Notes: a model not told the origin generated them from the sequence alone. 38,803 nucleotides of DNA from an uncultured Bacteroidia bacterium (GCA_903904515.1 CAIVCR010000081.1:1-38803); one strand, 5' to 3'. Shown: positions 6,801 through 15,117, counted from the stretch's first letter. Program-made: numbers and translations.

Positions 6801-7059
6801 TTTCTGAAGTTGCAACTTTTCCTGCTTCCGGAAGTGAGCTTTTAAAAATAGGCAACATATGGGTGTAATCATCTGGAATAGATTGATTTATCCTCATTAA
6901 TCCTGCCTTTAAGCTCTCCTTGGCATTAAAATAGACATTGTAATGAGATGTCAAATTATGGTATGCACGCGATGGTGCGGTGTTCTTCTTCGTAGAACAT
7001 CCCATAAATATTCCGGTAGACCAAAAAAGTAGCAGAATTATTCTTGCTGTCTGTTTCAT
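3808..7059 (-). CDS. porW: Type IX secretion/gliding TPR lipoprotein SprE (PorW)
   Basis: 1083 residues, a length typical of SprE/PorW. A lipoprotein signal ends at Cys21 (IFMGC). The N-terminal third (about 110-430) consists of tetratricopeptide-type helical repeats (DDSYILMGIASYYKHDYHRA, AYLGMAKSYIETGDY). A Gln/Ser-rich linker around 455-470 is followed by a second helical region. Two related C-terminal domains occupy about 790-904 and 971-1083. SprE/PorW is an outer-membrane-associated lipoprotein that links the PorKN ring of the type IX secretion system to the translocon, needed for secretion of CTD-tagged proteins and for gliding. It is a single gene here; no other por genes are in the window, but GldH is 3 kb away. 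Confidence 0.9.
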   Translation of the reverse strand: MKQTARIILLLFWSTGIFMGCSTKKNTAPSRAYHNLTSHYNVYFNAKESLKAGLMRINQSIPDDYTHMLPIFKSSLPEAGKVATSEMDLVITKCNKLISLHSITRSPQRKPNNSEHYKKFASKGEYNAWVDDSYILMGIASYYKHDYHRAIENFNYVIRKFSDQPTRYDAYLGMAKSYIETGDYPQVVEIINTLSRDAGFPPRLIQEFNLVQAHFHLKINEPDLAVPLLKTALSSSLPRRDKLRLNYVLAQLLMLTSQPDEAAKQYLHILKMHPPYQMAFNARISRMEIIGREDKEVENQLDKMLKDQINQEYRDRIYYAKANIALKQGKKEDAISDLKNSVRYSAANPKQRAISSLDVARILFEENEYLQSACYYDSAVAVIDASYPGYPEIMIRSSALRRLTKDLNTIQREDSLQKLALLPEKDRNALITKIITDLQKEEARKLAEENAEKSSQSYFRSQQFRQQQGSSTSGNQNLWYFYNPLTVGIGKSDFQRIWGKRVLEDNWRRKNKLSTMEVDAEQVEDSIAKAAIVEGKKKVSDPKTPEFYLQDIPLTDSLMKVSNEMIKSAFFSAGRIYRSEFSDFPRSIAILLELNRRFKGSIYELPAYFELYQLYKENGDAMNTDAYKQKIISEYPDSKYAKYLLNPNYFAELEERKGAIEKKYGVALRLFRSYNYAQAGENATATLAMNPDSTLLSKVKFIEVTAKGSAQDRTAFSATLDQYIKDFPKKSTTPIAIHIKELIAANTLADYQQLLAKGYIKEEIANEEMKNRKDHSNDEFGGKFSYDENLFHYYVIAFSKEANVDINRLIYDIANYNLDYYTTTDFDIEPINLDSKTQLITVRSFPDKEEGLIYFRSIIRKRPVFQSLKGLEYVNFIASSTNYRTIIAEKDYISYIPFFLKNYSTYISSNIPADQLPNPMELLAKVRKEEETSAKGKFVVVPPVQALDTAAKVKLPAEVVYSGPYSLKQGSAYCYTLIYLKTQVNEPAIVSAFEKFNKVNFGAPSIKVTVESLDAKRGILIVSGLGEKNSALAYLQRSVSDKSLLEALKGINYRNFIISSENLKIFRTEKNVLQYNEFYNRIR

Positions 7060-7249
7060 TCCTGTTTAAGTTACTTTTTTTATGGCTCCCGCATAGCCTT
7101 AAGAAATCCGCCCTCCCTCTCCGGTCCAACAGGAATAAGAGGGACTCATTTCTAGAGTCCGATCTCAGTAAAATTGAGTTAAATAAGATGAGTAACGGTT
7201 ATTGAACAATTAAATATCAACGGTAAAGATACAAAGAGAAATAATGCCA

Positions 7250-8341
7250 TTAAGATTTTTTAATCCGTACCCGTTCGGTGGGTTTTAAATTTGCGTTGCG
7301 ATACTCCAATTGTTCAATAACATTCGCTGCCAACTCCTTAAAAGCAATCCCGGTGGCCGTTTCATCGCTCCATGCCACTGGCATTCCACAATCGCCACCC
7401 TCCCTGATACTCATCACAATAGGGATCTGACCAAGAAAAGGGATATCCAGATCTCTCGCCAGATCTTTCCCCCCATCCTTTCCAAAGATATAGTATTTAT
7501 TATCCGGTAGCTCCTCGGGCGTAAACCACGACATGTTTTCGACAATCCCCAAAACAGGCACCTCAATTGATTTACTTCTGAACATTGAAACGCCCTTTAT
7601 AACATCGGCCAGAGCAACATCCTGAGGGGTGGTAACAATCACACTTCCTGTTACCGAAAGCGTTTGGACGATGGTGAGGTGAATATCACTGGTACCGGGA
7701 GGAAGGTCGATTAATAAATAATCAAGCTCACCCCATTGCCCTTGCAAGATCAGTTGTTTAAGGGCATTTGAGGCTACAGGTCCCCGCCAGATCAGCGCAT
7801 TGTCCTTATTCCCGAAAAATCCGATTGAAAGCATTTTTACCCCATATTTTTCTATCGGGATAATCATGTCGCGACCATCGATCGATTCCATAAGGGGTTG
7901 CGCCTCCTCCTCACCAAACATCTTGGGTATTGAGGGACCAAAAATATCCGCGTCAACGAGTCCCACTTTGGCCCCGGTTTTTGCCATTGCAACGGCAAGA
8001 TTTGTTGCAACCGTTGATTTTCCGACTCCACCCTTCCCTGAAGCGATAGCAATAATATTTTTAACCCCCGGCAAAACCGGAGCCTTCATTCTGTTGGATG
8101 CCTTTGGTGTGATTAGCAAATCATAATCTGTTCCAAGGGTATTCTCGATTGCTGTGGCACAAGCCTCTGATACAGCCTGAACATTGGGATCGTCCTCCCG
8201 CTGAAAAATCAGGGTAAAGCTGATCCTGTTACCAGCGGTTCTGATCTCCTGAACCATCTCAAGATCAATCAGATTATCAGTTGTTCCCGGAAAATTGACT
8301 TTTCGCAGGATATCGGTAATTGTTTTTGGTATAACTGCCAT
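7250..8341 (-). CDS. mrp: Mrp/ApbC-type P-loop ATPase, Fe-S cluster carrier
   Basis: 363 residues. An N-terminal MIP18/DUF59 domain (about 1-80) precedes a ParA/MinD-type ATPase domain with deviant Walker A GKGGVGKST at 102-110, switch motif VDADIFGPSIP and LIDLPPGTSDIH. The family binds and transfers [4Fe-4S] clusters to apoproteins in the cytoplasm. The CxxC that bridges the cluster in E. coli Mrp falls where this protein reads NMSWFTPEELPDNKYY, so it is missing; this appears usual in Bacteroidota Mrp proteins. The gene stands alone, with repeat-bearing DNA on its 5' side. Confidence 0.93.
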   Translation of the reverse strand: MAVIPKTITDILRKVNFPGTTDNLIDLEMVQEIRTAGNRISFTLIFQREDDPNVQAVSEACATAIENTLGTDYDLLITPKASNRMKAPVLPGVKNIIAIASGKGGVGKSTVATNLAVAMAKTGAKVGLVDADIFGPSIPKMFGEEEAQPLMESIDGRDMIIPIEKYGVKMLSIGFFGNKDNALIWRGPVASNALKQLILQGQWGELDYLLIDLPPGTSDIHLTIVQTLSVTGSVIVTTPQDVALADVIKGVSMFRSKSIEVPVLGIVENMSWFTPEELPDNKYYIFGKDGGKDLARDLDIPFLGQIPIVMSIREGGDCGMPVAWSDETATGIAFKELAANVIEQLEYRNANLKPTERVRIKKS

Positions 8342-8410
8342 TATCTTATGATTTTAAATTATTCTGTCTTTTTTACAAAATTATCTTTCTTTATAAAGAA
8401 TTCATTATTT

Positions 8411-8547
8411 GCAGCTAGCAATTGGCTTCTGGCAGCTGGCTGCAAAATGATTCCTTTTTTGCCTTTCATCTTTAATCTAATTCTGAATGGACAAACTTAA
8501 TATTGGCAGGTTCAGCCAGCTGCCAGTTGCCAGCAGCCAATTCTGCA
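8411..8547. repeat. Long imperfect inverted repeat between Mrp and ATL genes
   Basis: The left arm (about 8411-8444, containing TTGGCTTCTGGCAGCTGGCT) and right arm (about 8513-8547, containing AGCCAGCTGCCAG) are complementary over most of their length, with about 70 bases between. The AGCTGGCTGCCAG theme is a common dispersed intergenic element in Bacteroidota. It lies upstream of the Mrp gene and downstream of the ATL gene and may act as a transcript-end structure. Confidence 0.6.
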
Positions 8548-8583
8548 ATATTCATATTACTCATATAAAGTGTCATCAAGCCA

Positions 8584-8916
8584 TCATTCTACCTCCAACT
8601 CGGTCATAGGGTCCCAAAAAAGTTTTGTAAAATCGGATACGCAATCGTCCTCAACCTTTACCCCTTCATTCTCAAGCAACTCCTGCATCTGTTCCGGTGA
8701 TCCAAAATGAATTTTACCGGTAAGCAGACCATTGCGGTTTACCACCCGGTGTGCCGGAACAAACAGTGGCTGGTGGTGTGACAAATTCATGGCCCAACCA
8801 ACCATGCGTGATGATCCTGCGCTCCCCAGATAGCGGGCAATTGCGCCGTAACTGGTGACTCTTCCCGGAGGAATCTGCCTGACAACTTCAAAAACATTTT
8901 GGTAAAAGTCCGACAC
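8584..8916 (-). CDS. Alkyltransferase-like (ATL) DNA-damage recognition protein
   Basis: 110 residues matching the DNA-binding domain of O6-methylguanine-DNA methyltransferase (PF01035): YGAIARYLGSAGSSRMVGWAM gives the helix-turn-helix with its Arg finger, followed by VPAHRVV. The catalytic Cys of the PCHRV motif is Ala55, so it cannot accept alkyl groups and belongs to the ATL group (E. coli YbaZ, yeast Atl1). ATLs bind O6-alkylguanine and direct nucleotide excision repair to it. The start is a GTG 2 bases after the TrmB stop; no in-frame ATG exists upstream before a stop. It is the second gene of a TrmB-ATL pair. Confidence 0.9.
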   Translation of the reverse strand: MSDFYQNVFEVVRQIPPGRVTSYGAIARYLGSAGSSRMVGWAMNLSHHQPLFVPAHRVVNRNGLLTGKIHFGSPEQMQELLENEGVKVEDDCVSDFTKLFWDPMTELEVE

Positions 8917-8918
8917 GT

Positions 8919-9680
8919 TTATTTCTTTGTTTCATTATTGTCCCTGTTGATTGAATTACGTCCAAAGCTTCTGTAATCGTCGAATGCAATCTCCACCTCG
9001 GGTTCCACAAGATCTTTTCCATGGGGAATATAACGCAGGTATTTGATCGTTTTACCCCGATCGAGCCATTGTTGTTCGTAATATGTTCTGATACTGAGAA
9101 TTTCATCAGCCAACCCGGAGCTATATAAATCTTCTGTATTTACCTGGACCGTGAATTGATTTGCCTCGATTGTTGCCAGCGTGTACTGATAAAGAAAATC
9201 ACTATCGGTTTTCAAATGGATAACGCCATCGGGCTGAAGCATTTCAGAATACTGGTTTAAAAACCGGACTGCGGTAAGCCGTTTATTGGTCCGCTTCATC
9301 TGGGGATCGGGAAATGTAATCCATATCTCAGAAATCTCCCCGGGTGCAAAAAAATGGGATAACAACTCAATATTGGTGCGCACGAAACCGCAATTCCTGA
9401 GTTCATCCATTTGAACCTCCTTTGCTCCTGACCACATTCGTGAACCCTTAATATCAATTCCAATGAAATTTTTTTCAGGGAAAAGCCTGGCAAGCCCAAC
9501 GGTATACTCCCCTTTGCCGCATCCAAGCTCCAATACAACAGGATGATTATTTTTAAAGAAATCCCGGTTCCAATTTCCCTTGAATGAGAATCCTTCACTT
9601 ATTAATTTACTGTATGACAACTGAATAACATGACCAAAAGTATTTAAGTCTGCAAACTTGGCCAGTTTGTTTTTACTCAT
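8919..9680 (-). CDS. trmB: tRNA (guanine-46-N7)-methyltransferase TrmB
   Basis: 253 residues. SAM-binding motif LELGCGKGEYTVGLA near 50-64 and GIDIKGSRMWSGAKEV, then ISEIWITFPDPQMKRTNKRL, the signature TrmB catalytic loop (Asp-Pro with the following Lys/Arg cluster). The enzyme methylates N7 of G46 in the tRNA variable loop. The length is slightly above the bacterial average because of a C-terminal tail. It overlaps nothing and is followed by ATL within 2 bases; GldH ends 23 bases upstream, so a RicT-GldH-TrmB-ATL transcript is likely. Confidence 0.95.
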   Translation of the reverse strand: MSKNKLAKFADLNTFGHVIQLSYSKLISEGFSFKGNWNRDFFKNNHPVVLELGCGKGEYTVGLARLFPEKNFIGIDIKGSRMWSGAKEVQMDELRNCGFVRTNIELLSHFFAPGEISEIWITFPDPQMKRTNKRLTAVRFLNQYSEMLQPDGVIHLKTDSDFLYQYTLATIEANQFTVQVNTEDLYSSGLADEILSIRTYYEQQWLDRGKTIKYLRYIPHGKDLVEPEVEIAFDDYRSFGRNSINRDNNETKK

Positions 9681-9703
9681 CCGAAATAGATCTATTTTAT
9701 AAT

Positions 9704-10216
9704 TTAAAGTGCCTTATCCAATGCAACGCCAAAATCATGGATTCCGCTTAGAATTCCGTTTGGAGTGCGCATTCCTTGCCGGACAGAGATAGTATATTTC
9801 CCGTTCTCAGGGAAAAATACGGCTTTTTTAAAGGGATATTTCCAGTCGTAGAGATCACCCAGTCCGCTCCCCAGCCACTCCCCGGATGGCTTTGCAAGTG
9901 TCAGTTCGACAGTGTCGGTCTTCACGTTACCTGAAGGGGGTGTTAACTCCACAAAAAGCCAAAGATTGCTGTAAGCATATCTCCCCTCATTGCGAACAGT
10001 AAACGAAAGGTTATAAACTTTTTTAGGGTCCGGGACATTCATTTCAAAAACCAGAAGTGTATCCTGATGCCATTCTGAGTGATTTAGCCGGCGATAATCC
10101 TCAAAGATCGCTTTTTTAACACAGGAAGAAGCGAGCGAAACGATAATCAGGGCCAGCACACTTAGAACGAACAGGGTATTTTTCTTGCCATTTAAGCTGA
10201 TTTCCTTAACCTTCAT
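9704..10216 (-). CDS. gldH: Gliding motility lipoprotein GldH
   Basis: 170 residues with a lipoprotein signal: basic start, hydrophobic LFVLSVLALIIVSLA, lipobox ASSC at Cys32. The mature part shows the GldH pattern: DTLLVFEMNVPDP, YNLSFTVRNEGRYAYSNLWL, DTVELTLAKPSGEWLGSGLG and the C-terminal ISVRQGMRTPNGILSGIHDFGVAL. GldH is required for gliding in Flavobacterium; its exact mechanism is unknown, and non-gliding Bacteroidota keep it. Its start overlaps the RicT stop by 11 bases, and the holB-ricT-gldH order is conserved in the phylum. Confidence 0.93.
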   Translation of the reverse strand: MKVKEISLNGKKNTLFVLSVLALIIVSLASSCVKKAIFEDYRRLNHSEWHQDTLLVFEMNVPDPKKVYNLSFTVRNEGRYAYSNLWLFVELTPPSGNVKTDTVELTLAKPSGEWLGSGLGDLYDWKYPFKKAVFFPENGKYTISVRQGMRTPNGILSGIHDFGVALDKAL

Positions 10217-11342
10217 TTTCTGTATTCGGTTTTCTTGTTAAAACGGGCTTGTGCCTTTTTTTCCTCCGATTCTTAAATTCCTGATCAAACCGCTCAATAC
10301 TCTCAACTCCAACGGAATTGTGATAAGTATGCCCTTCAGGCTCAGCAACAACAAGATTTTCACTGGTTAACTGAGCAATTTTTTTACCACTTCTATTAAG
10401 TAGTTGTATCTCTTTAACTTTCTCAACAGAGACGGCAACCATGCCTCCGGGCTGATTATTCTCTTTTACATACCAAAAGATTCCCTTAAAAATATCTGCC
10501 TTCAGATAGTTAAAATTCCCCTTTTCTGTTTCAAGCTGAATATTTGTTGAAGGGAAATTTTTCTGTGCATCGATGTAACCGTCGAGTTCATAGTTCAGAC
10601 AACATTTTAGCTTTCCACATTGTCCTGCCAGTTTTTGGGGATTGAGTGAGATCTCCTGATATCGTGCCGCATTGGTGGTTACTGAGACAAAGTTGGTGAT
10701 CCACGAACTGCAGCACAGTTCCCTTCCGCACGGACCAATTCCGCCAATCCTGGCAGCTTCCTGCCGCGCACCGATCTGACGCATCTCAATTCGGATCCTA
10801 AACGTATCAGCATAGAGCCTGATTAATTGACGAAAGTCAACACGCTCATCTGCAATATAATAAAAAATAGCTTTTGTTTTGTCTCCCTGAAATTCCACAT
10901 CTCCGATCTTCATATTTAATTTCAGATCTTCAGCCATTTTCCGGGCTTTGAGCATTGTGGAGTGCTCACTGGCAATTGCCTCTTCCCATTTCTGCAGATC
11001 GACAGGCTTGGCAATCCGGTATATCTTCCGCATTTCCCCATCTACCATAGTCACCTTATGACGTTTAATCTGCTTAAGAACCAGGTCGCCAACCAGGGAA
11101 ACCATTCCAATATCGTGACCGGGACTTGCCTCTACAGCGACCATGTCGCCTGACTTAAGAGCTAATCCATTGACATTGCGGAAATAATCCTTACGGGTAT
11201 TTTTGAAGCGGATTTCTACTATTTCATCGGAATTGGCTGTACTTTTAATATCATATAACCAATCGTAAACATTTAATTTAGCGCAACTTCCTACCCTGTC
11301 GCTGGCTGGGCAACCACGTGCAATCTTATCTGGAGTATTCAT
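10206..11342 (-). CDS. ricT: PSP1-domain protein RicT (YaaT homologue)
   Basis: 378 residues with the PSP1 core. Cysteine motifs GIGPCGRELCCSSWITNF and GQCGKLKCCLNYEL are diagnostic; in Bacillus the Ric proteins YaaT, YlbF and YmcA use these cysteines to hold [4Fe-4S] clusters and act on RNA turnover through RNase Y. Here the partners are not in the window. N-terminal extra sequence carries another Cys pair (GCPASDRVGSC). The C-terminal tail is basic (KNRRKKRHKP). It is cytoplasmic. It lies directly upstream of GldH, with which it overlaps, and about 200 bases after holB. Confidence 0.9.
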   Translation of the reverse strand: MNTPDKIARGCPASDRVGSCAKLNVYDWLYDIKSTANSDEIVEIRFKNTRKDYFRNVNGLALKSGDMVAVEASPGHDIGMVSLVGDLVLKQIKRHKVTMVDGEMRKIYRIAKPVDLQKWEEAIASEHSTMLKARKMAEDLKLNMKIGDVEFQGDKTKAIFYYIADERVDFRQLIRLYADTFRIRIEMRQIGARQEAARIGGIGPCGRELCCSSWITNFVSVTTNAARYQEISLNPQKLAGQCGKLKCCLNYELDGYIDAQKNFPSTNIQLETEKGNFNYLKADIFKGIFWYVKENNQPGGMVAVSVEKVKEIQLLNRSGKKIAQLTSENLVVAEPEGHTYHNSVGVESIERFDQEFKNRRKKRHKPVLTRKPNTENEG

Positions 11343-11457
11343 AGACCTGACCTGTTATTAATACTATTGGGCTTATTAAACCTAATAGGTGAAAAAATGA
11401 ACCATACAAAAATAGTGAATCTATTTCTATATTAAGGTAAAAAGATGGATTTCAAAA

Positions 11458-11535
11458 TGCAAAGGGCAAAATGCAAAATATTAATCCTGAAGAATAAATT
11501 GCATTTTGCAATTTGAATTTTACATTTTCACTTTT
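11458..11535. repeat. AT-rich imperfect inverted repeat between holB and ricT
   Basis: GGCAAAATGCAAAATA (around 11466-11481) is roughly complementary to TTGCATTTTGCAATTT (around 11499-11514). This type of short ATGCAAAATGCA repeat is frequent in Bacteroidota intergenic DNA. No terminator T-run is clear. Confidence 0.4.
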
Positions 11536-11547
11536 TATTAGTTTTCC

Positions 11548-12672
11548 TTACATTCGGATCAACTTTGACACCTTTAGCCCCAGATCCGTGAAAATAAGTT
11601 TGGCATTGCCATTCATGGAGATGTCGGAAAAGGCACTTTCAAACTCCCGAAATAGTAAAATCACGTTTTTCTCATTGATGAACGGGGCAAATTTTTTCGA
11701 AAATTCAACCTCCGATTCATCCATATAAATCAAATCGGCCTCCTTTAGATTGTGAAGAAAATTCTCGCGCAACGACTCCCCGCAATATTTTAGCAGACTC
11801 ATTTGTCGAACCCTTCCGATTCCGGCCATCTCTTCCGACCAGTTCAGAATCTCCTGAAGTTTTCGACCATATCCATTTCGCATCATCTGTGTGAATTGCT
11901 GGAAATTAAATCTCCGTATTTCATCACTTTGCATCAGTTCAAGAGCCAGGAAGTAGTTGCCCTGCGAGAGCCTGGCGATTATTGCAGGATTGCTGTTTGT
12001 TTCTGCGGCCATTGGTGCCAGGGCCACCCGCAAATCAGCGTCTGCTATTTTGGGAACCCTGATAAACTGACACCTTGATCGGATCGTGCTCAGCAATTTT
12101 TCTTCCGCCTCTGAAATCAGGATAAACAAAGTCTTCTCAGGCGGTTCTTCCAATATTTTGAGGATCTTATTGGCACAGGTGATGTTCATCGTTTCAGGAA
12201 GCCAGATAACAGAGACTTTATATTCAGCTTCGTAGGACTTTTGATTTAATTTGCGGATCAGATCCCGCGCTTCGTCAACATAAATGGCCCCTTGCTTATT
12301 CTCATCGGCAACAAGTTGCATCCATTTTTGATATTGCGGATAGGGGTTCTCCAGAAAATAAGCCCGCCATTTGGTCATATAATCGCTGCTGGTCGGTTTA
12401 TCGATGGCCGCAGTTTTTATGACCGGAATAGTAAAATGAAGATCGGGATGGATTAATTTAGTGTATTTGCGGCATGAGCTGCATTCACCGCAGGAATCGC
12501 TATCCTTTCTGCTGGTACAGTTGATATACTGAGCAAATGCCACTGCAAGGGCCAGCTTACCATTCCCCTGGGGTCCGACCAGCAGTTGGGCATGCGGAAT
12601 CCGATCCTCCTTAACTGCCTGGATCAGCCTCTCCTTTGTGGTTTGCTGGCCAATTACGTCTTTAAATTGCAT
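11548..12672 (-). CDS. holB: DNA polymerase III delta' subunit
   Basis: 374 residues. An AAA+ clamp-loader fold is visible: FKDVIGQQTTKERLIQAV, Walker A-like GPQGNGKLALA near 33-43, zinc-binding CTSRKDSDSCGECSSCRKY (four Cys) near 51-70, ILEEPPEKTLFILISE and the arginine-finger segment STIRSRCQFIRVP. Delta' is the fixed wrench of the clamp loader that loads the beta clamp onto DNA; the sensor SRC motif is present. It is the first gene of the conserved holB-ricT-gldH run and is divergent from pgk. Confidence 0.92.
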   Translation of the reverse strand: MQFKDVIGQQTTKERLIQAVKEDRIPHAQLLVGPQGNGKLALAVAFAQYINCTSRKDSDSCGECSSCRKYTKLIHPDLHFTIPVIKTAAIDKPTSSDYMTKWRAYFLENPYPQYQKWMQLVADENKQGAIYVDEARDLIRKLNQKSYEAEYKVSVIWLPETMNITCANKILKILEEPPEKTLFILISEAEEKLLSTIRSRCQFIRVPKIADADLRVALAPMAAETNSNPAIIARLSQGNYFLALELMQSDEIRRFNFQQFTQMMRNGYGRKLQEILNWSEEMAGIGRVRQMSLLKYCGESLRENFLHNLKEADLIYMDESEVEFSKKFAPFINEKNVILLFREFESAFSDISMNGNAKLIFTDLGLKVSKLIRM

Positions 12673-12816
12673 CAGCTATGAATAAGATTTGTTGAAAAAG
12701 AGAATCATTACTTTGACTAATTCATTAAGGGTCCAAAATTAGGAAGATTTGTTAAGAAAGGATTAAATCGATTCAAAAATCTGGCACATGCTCATACTGC
12801 AAAACACTTTTTTATC

Positions 12817-12824
12817 TATCTTTG
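12817..12824 (+). promoter_or_regulatory. -7 box of pgk
   Basis: TATCTTTG matches TAnnTTTG and lies 28 bases upstream of the pgk ATG. A -33 TTTG at the right distance is not evident. Confidence 0.5.
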
Positions 12825-12852
12825 AAGAACAATTTACTAAATTTAGTATAAA

Positions 12853-14046
12853 ATGCAGACGATTGAAAATTATGACTTTTCGGGCAAAAAAGCCCTGATC
12901 CGTGTTGACTTCAATGTGCCACTGGATGAAAATTTCGTGATTACCGATGATACACGGATGACTGCAGCGCTTCCTACCATCAAACAGGTTATAGAAAATG
13001 GGGGAGCCGCAATTATTATGTCACATCTTGGCCGTCCGAAGAAGGGGCCCGAAGATAAGTTTTCGATGAGCCATCTTGTTCCTCATCTCTCTGAAATACT
13101 TGGCGGGATTGAGGTAAAGATTGCCCCGGATTGTATCGGTGAAGCGACAAAGAAAATGGCAGATGCCCTTAAGCCTGGAGAAGTACTAGTCCTTGAAAAC
13201 CTTCGTTTCCATAAGGAAGAAGAGGGGGGCGATGTCGAATTTGCAAAACAACTTGCTGCAAATGGTGATTGCTGGATCAATGATGCATTTGGAACTGCAC
13301 ACCGTGCCCATGCCTCAACCGCTGTGATTGCTCAGTTTTTCCCAAATGATAAATTATTCGGATACCTGGTCGATAGTGAGGTTAAAAGTCTTGACAAAGT
13401 GCTTAAAGCCCCCAAACGTCCTTTCACCGCAATTATGGGTGGATCGAAAGTATCTTCCAAGATTACAATTATTGAGAACTTGTTAAACAGCGTTGATAAT
13501 CTGATTATTGGCGGAGGGATGACTTATACTTTTGTAAAGGCACAAGGGGGTAAAATCGGAGGCTCATTATGTGAAGACGATTACCTGGGTCTCGCACTCG
13601 AAATTCTGAAAAAAGCCGAACAAAAAGGGGTTAAGATTATCCTTGCAGTGGATATCCTTGAGGCAGACGCATTTGCAGAAACAGCCAATACACGGATTGT
13701 CCCTTCAAATAACATAAGTGACGGTTGGTCTGGCCTCGATGTCGGTCCTCAAACTATTGAGATGTTTAAGAAGGTGATCAGTGAATCAAATACGATCCTG
13801 TGGAATGGCCCTGTGGGAGTTTTTGAAATGGAAAAATTTGCCAATGGAACCAAAGCAATTGGGGGTGCCATTGTTGAAGCTACAAGCAAGGGTGCTTTCT
13901 CGCTAGTTGGCGGCGGAGACTCTGTTGCAGCTGTCAATAAGTTCGGAATTGCAGATAAAGTATCTTATATTTCAACTGCCGGTGGTGCTATGCTCGAATA
14001 TCTCGAAGGTCGCGTACTGCCCGGAATTGCCGCAGTATTGGAATAG
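12853..14046 (+). CDS. pgk: Phosphoglycerate kinase
   Basis: 397 residues, the usual bacterial length. Motifs in order: [13 protein letters not shown] (substrate loop), [81 protein letters not shown] and the nucleotide-binding [13 protein letters not shown]. The enzyme transfers phosphate from 1,3-bisphosphoglycerate to ADP in glycolysis. It is monocistronic, with a -7 box upstream and an intrinsic terminator 40 bases downstream. Confidence 0.98.
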   Translation: MQTIENYDFSGKKALIRVDFNVPLDENFVITDDTRMTAALPTIKQVIENGGAAIIMSHLGRPKKGPEDKFSMSHLVPHLSEILGGIEVKIAPDCIGEATKKMADALKPGEVLVLENLRFHKEEEGGDVEFAKQLAANGDCWINDAFGTAHRAHASTAVIAQFFPNDKLFGYLVDSEVKSLDKVLKAPKRPFTAIMGGSKVSSKITIIENLLNSVDNLIIGGGMTYTFVKAQGGKIGGSLCEDDYLGLALEILKKAEQKGVKIILAVDILEADAFAETANTRIVPSNNISDGWSGLDVGPQTIEMFKKVISESNTILWNGPVGVFEMEKFANGTKAIGGAIVEATSKGAFSLVGGGDSVAAVNKFGIADKVSYISTAGGAMLEYLEGRVLPGIAAVLE

Positions 14047-14085
14047 TATTTAAGATTCCTTTAATAAATATTCAAGCTTTAACTG

Positions 14086-14118
14086 AAAACCCGGGTAATT
14101 GAGTCCGGGTTTTTTTTA
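14086..14118 (+). terminator. Intrinsic terminator of pgk
   Basis: Arms AAAACCCGG (14086-14094) and CCGGGTTTT (14105-14113) enclose a 10-base loop and run into a stretch of eight or more T. It ends about 12 bases before the next gene's ATG. Confidence 0.92.
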
Positions 14119-14129
14119 TACTCTTCAGG

Positions 14130-14669
14130 ATGCAAAGTATCGTTGTTTCAAATGAGATATTGCTTGAGCGGATTGAGATGCAGGATGCCGCGACAATTTT
14201 TACGGCTATTGATCAAAACCGGGCCCACCTTGGGAAATGGTTACCTTTTGTGGATTACACCAAAGAGGTCAAAGACAGCGAAGAGTTTATAAGCAGCGTA
14301 ATTGCTCATCGGGAAGAAACACGTAATGAAATTTATACGATCTGGTTTAAAGGTGATTTTGCAGGTATCATTGGCTTTCATAATACCGACAGGGTGAATG
14401 AAAAGTGTGAATTGGGTTACTGGCTAATTGAGGCAATGACCGGCCGTGGCATTATTACGAGGTCATGCCAGACCCTTATAGAGCTCTCTTTTGAGATGAT
14501 GAGGATGAACAGAATCTCAATACGGTGTGCTGTTCAAAACACCGCCAGCGCGAATATAGCTTCACGGTTAGGCTTCACACTTGAAGGGATAGAACGGAGC
14601 GGTGAACGGCATAAAGATCTGTTTCTCGACCTCAAGGTGTTTAGCCTTTTGAAACGCGAGTTCAATTAA
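14130..14669 (+). CDS. GNAT acetyltransferase, RimJ/RimL type
   Basis: 179 residues. It shows the RimL/RimJ pattern: LLERIEMQDAATIFTAIDQN, LGKWLPFVDYTKEVKDSEEF, FAGIIGFHNTD, ELGYWLIEAMTGRGIITRSC (acetyl-CoA pyrophosphate loop, here TGRGI) and VQNTASANIASRLGFTLEG. Relatives acetylate the N-terminal residue of ribosomal proteins L7/L12 or S5, but many have other targets, so the substrate is open. It follows the pgk terminator closely and probably needs a promoter overlapping it or read-through. Confidence 0.85.
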   Translation: MQSIVVSNEILLERIEMQDAATIFTAIDQNRAHLGKWLPFVDYTKEVKDSEEFISSVIAHREETRNEIYTIWFKGDFAGIIGFHNTDRVNEKCELGYWLIEAMTGRGIITRSCQTLIELSFEMMRMNRISIRCAVQNTASANIASRLGFTLEGIERSGERHKDLFLDLKVFSLLKREFN

Positions 14670-14784
14670 CTGTTTTCACAGTGCCTAATATCCGGTTTCC
14701 GGTAAAAAGGAAAATTAAAACATCACCCCTCAACGGGTTTATATGCATTTCTTTTTTCTCAAGCCGTAACCAGAAATATAATTC

Positions 14785-15117
14785 TTAGGGCAATACAATT
14801 TTTTTTGTTTCCTGTACCTTGACTACCACTTGCTTCTTGAAAATTATAGAGCCATTATGGCTTACAGTAACAAAATGCTTTCCGCTGGGAACAGGGTAAA
14901 CTTTAGCCGTTGAACTGTTACTAAGATCCGCTCCCACTTCGGCACTAAACGTAGCTTCTTCATCAATCTTAACGGTAATCCCGGTGGTGTAATTTTGGGG
15001 TTCTCCGATAAATACGAGGTAGGCTCCCTCCGGTGATCCTGTTGTAGCTGTCTTTGCCCCACCACAACCAATCAGCAGGATCAAACCAAACAACATCAGA
15101 AAATGTGTAGTTTTCAT
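14785..15117 (-). CDS. Small lipoprotein with PEGA-like domain
   Basis: 110 residues from the ATG at 15115-15117 (a TTG two codons earlier is possible). A lipoprotein signal ends in LLIGCGG. The mature part, GAYLVFIGEPQNYTTGITVKI then KVYPVPSGKHFVTVSHNG and KKQVVVKVQETKKIVLP, reads as a small beta domain similar to PEGA or carboxypeptidase-regulatory-like folds that often bind surface structures. No partner gene is adjacent. Function is unknown. Confidence 0.65.
   Translation of the reverse strand: MKTTHFLMLFGLILLIGCGGAKTATTGSPEGAYLVFIGEPQNYTTGITVKIDEEATFSAEVGADLSNSSTAKVYPVPSGKHFVTVSHNGSIIFKKQVVVKVQETKKIVLP

Noticed and set aside
13083-13937. Minus-strand ORFs inside pgk
   Set aside because: Shadow frames of a highly conserved gene.
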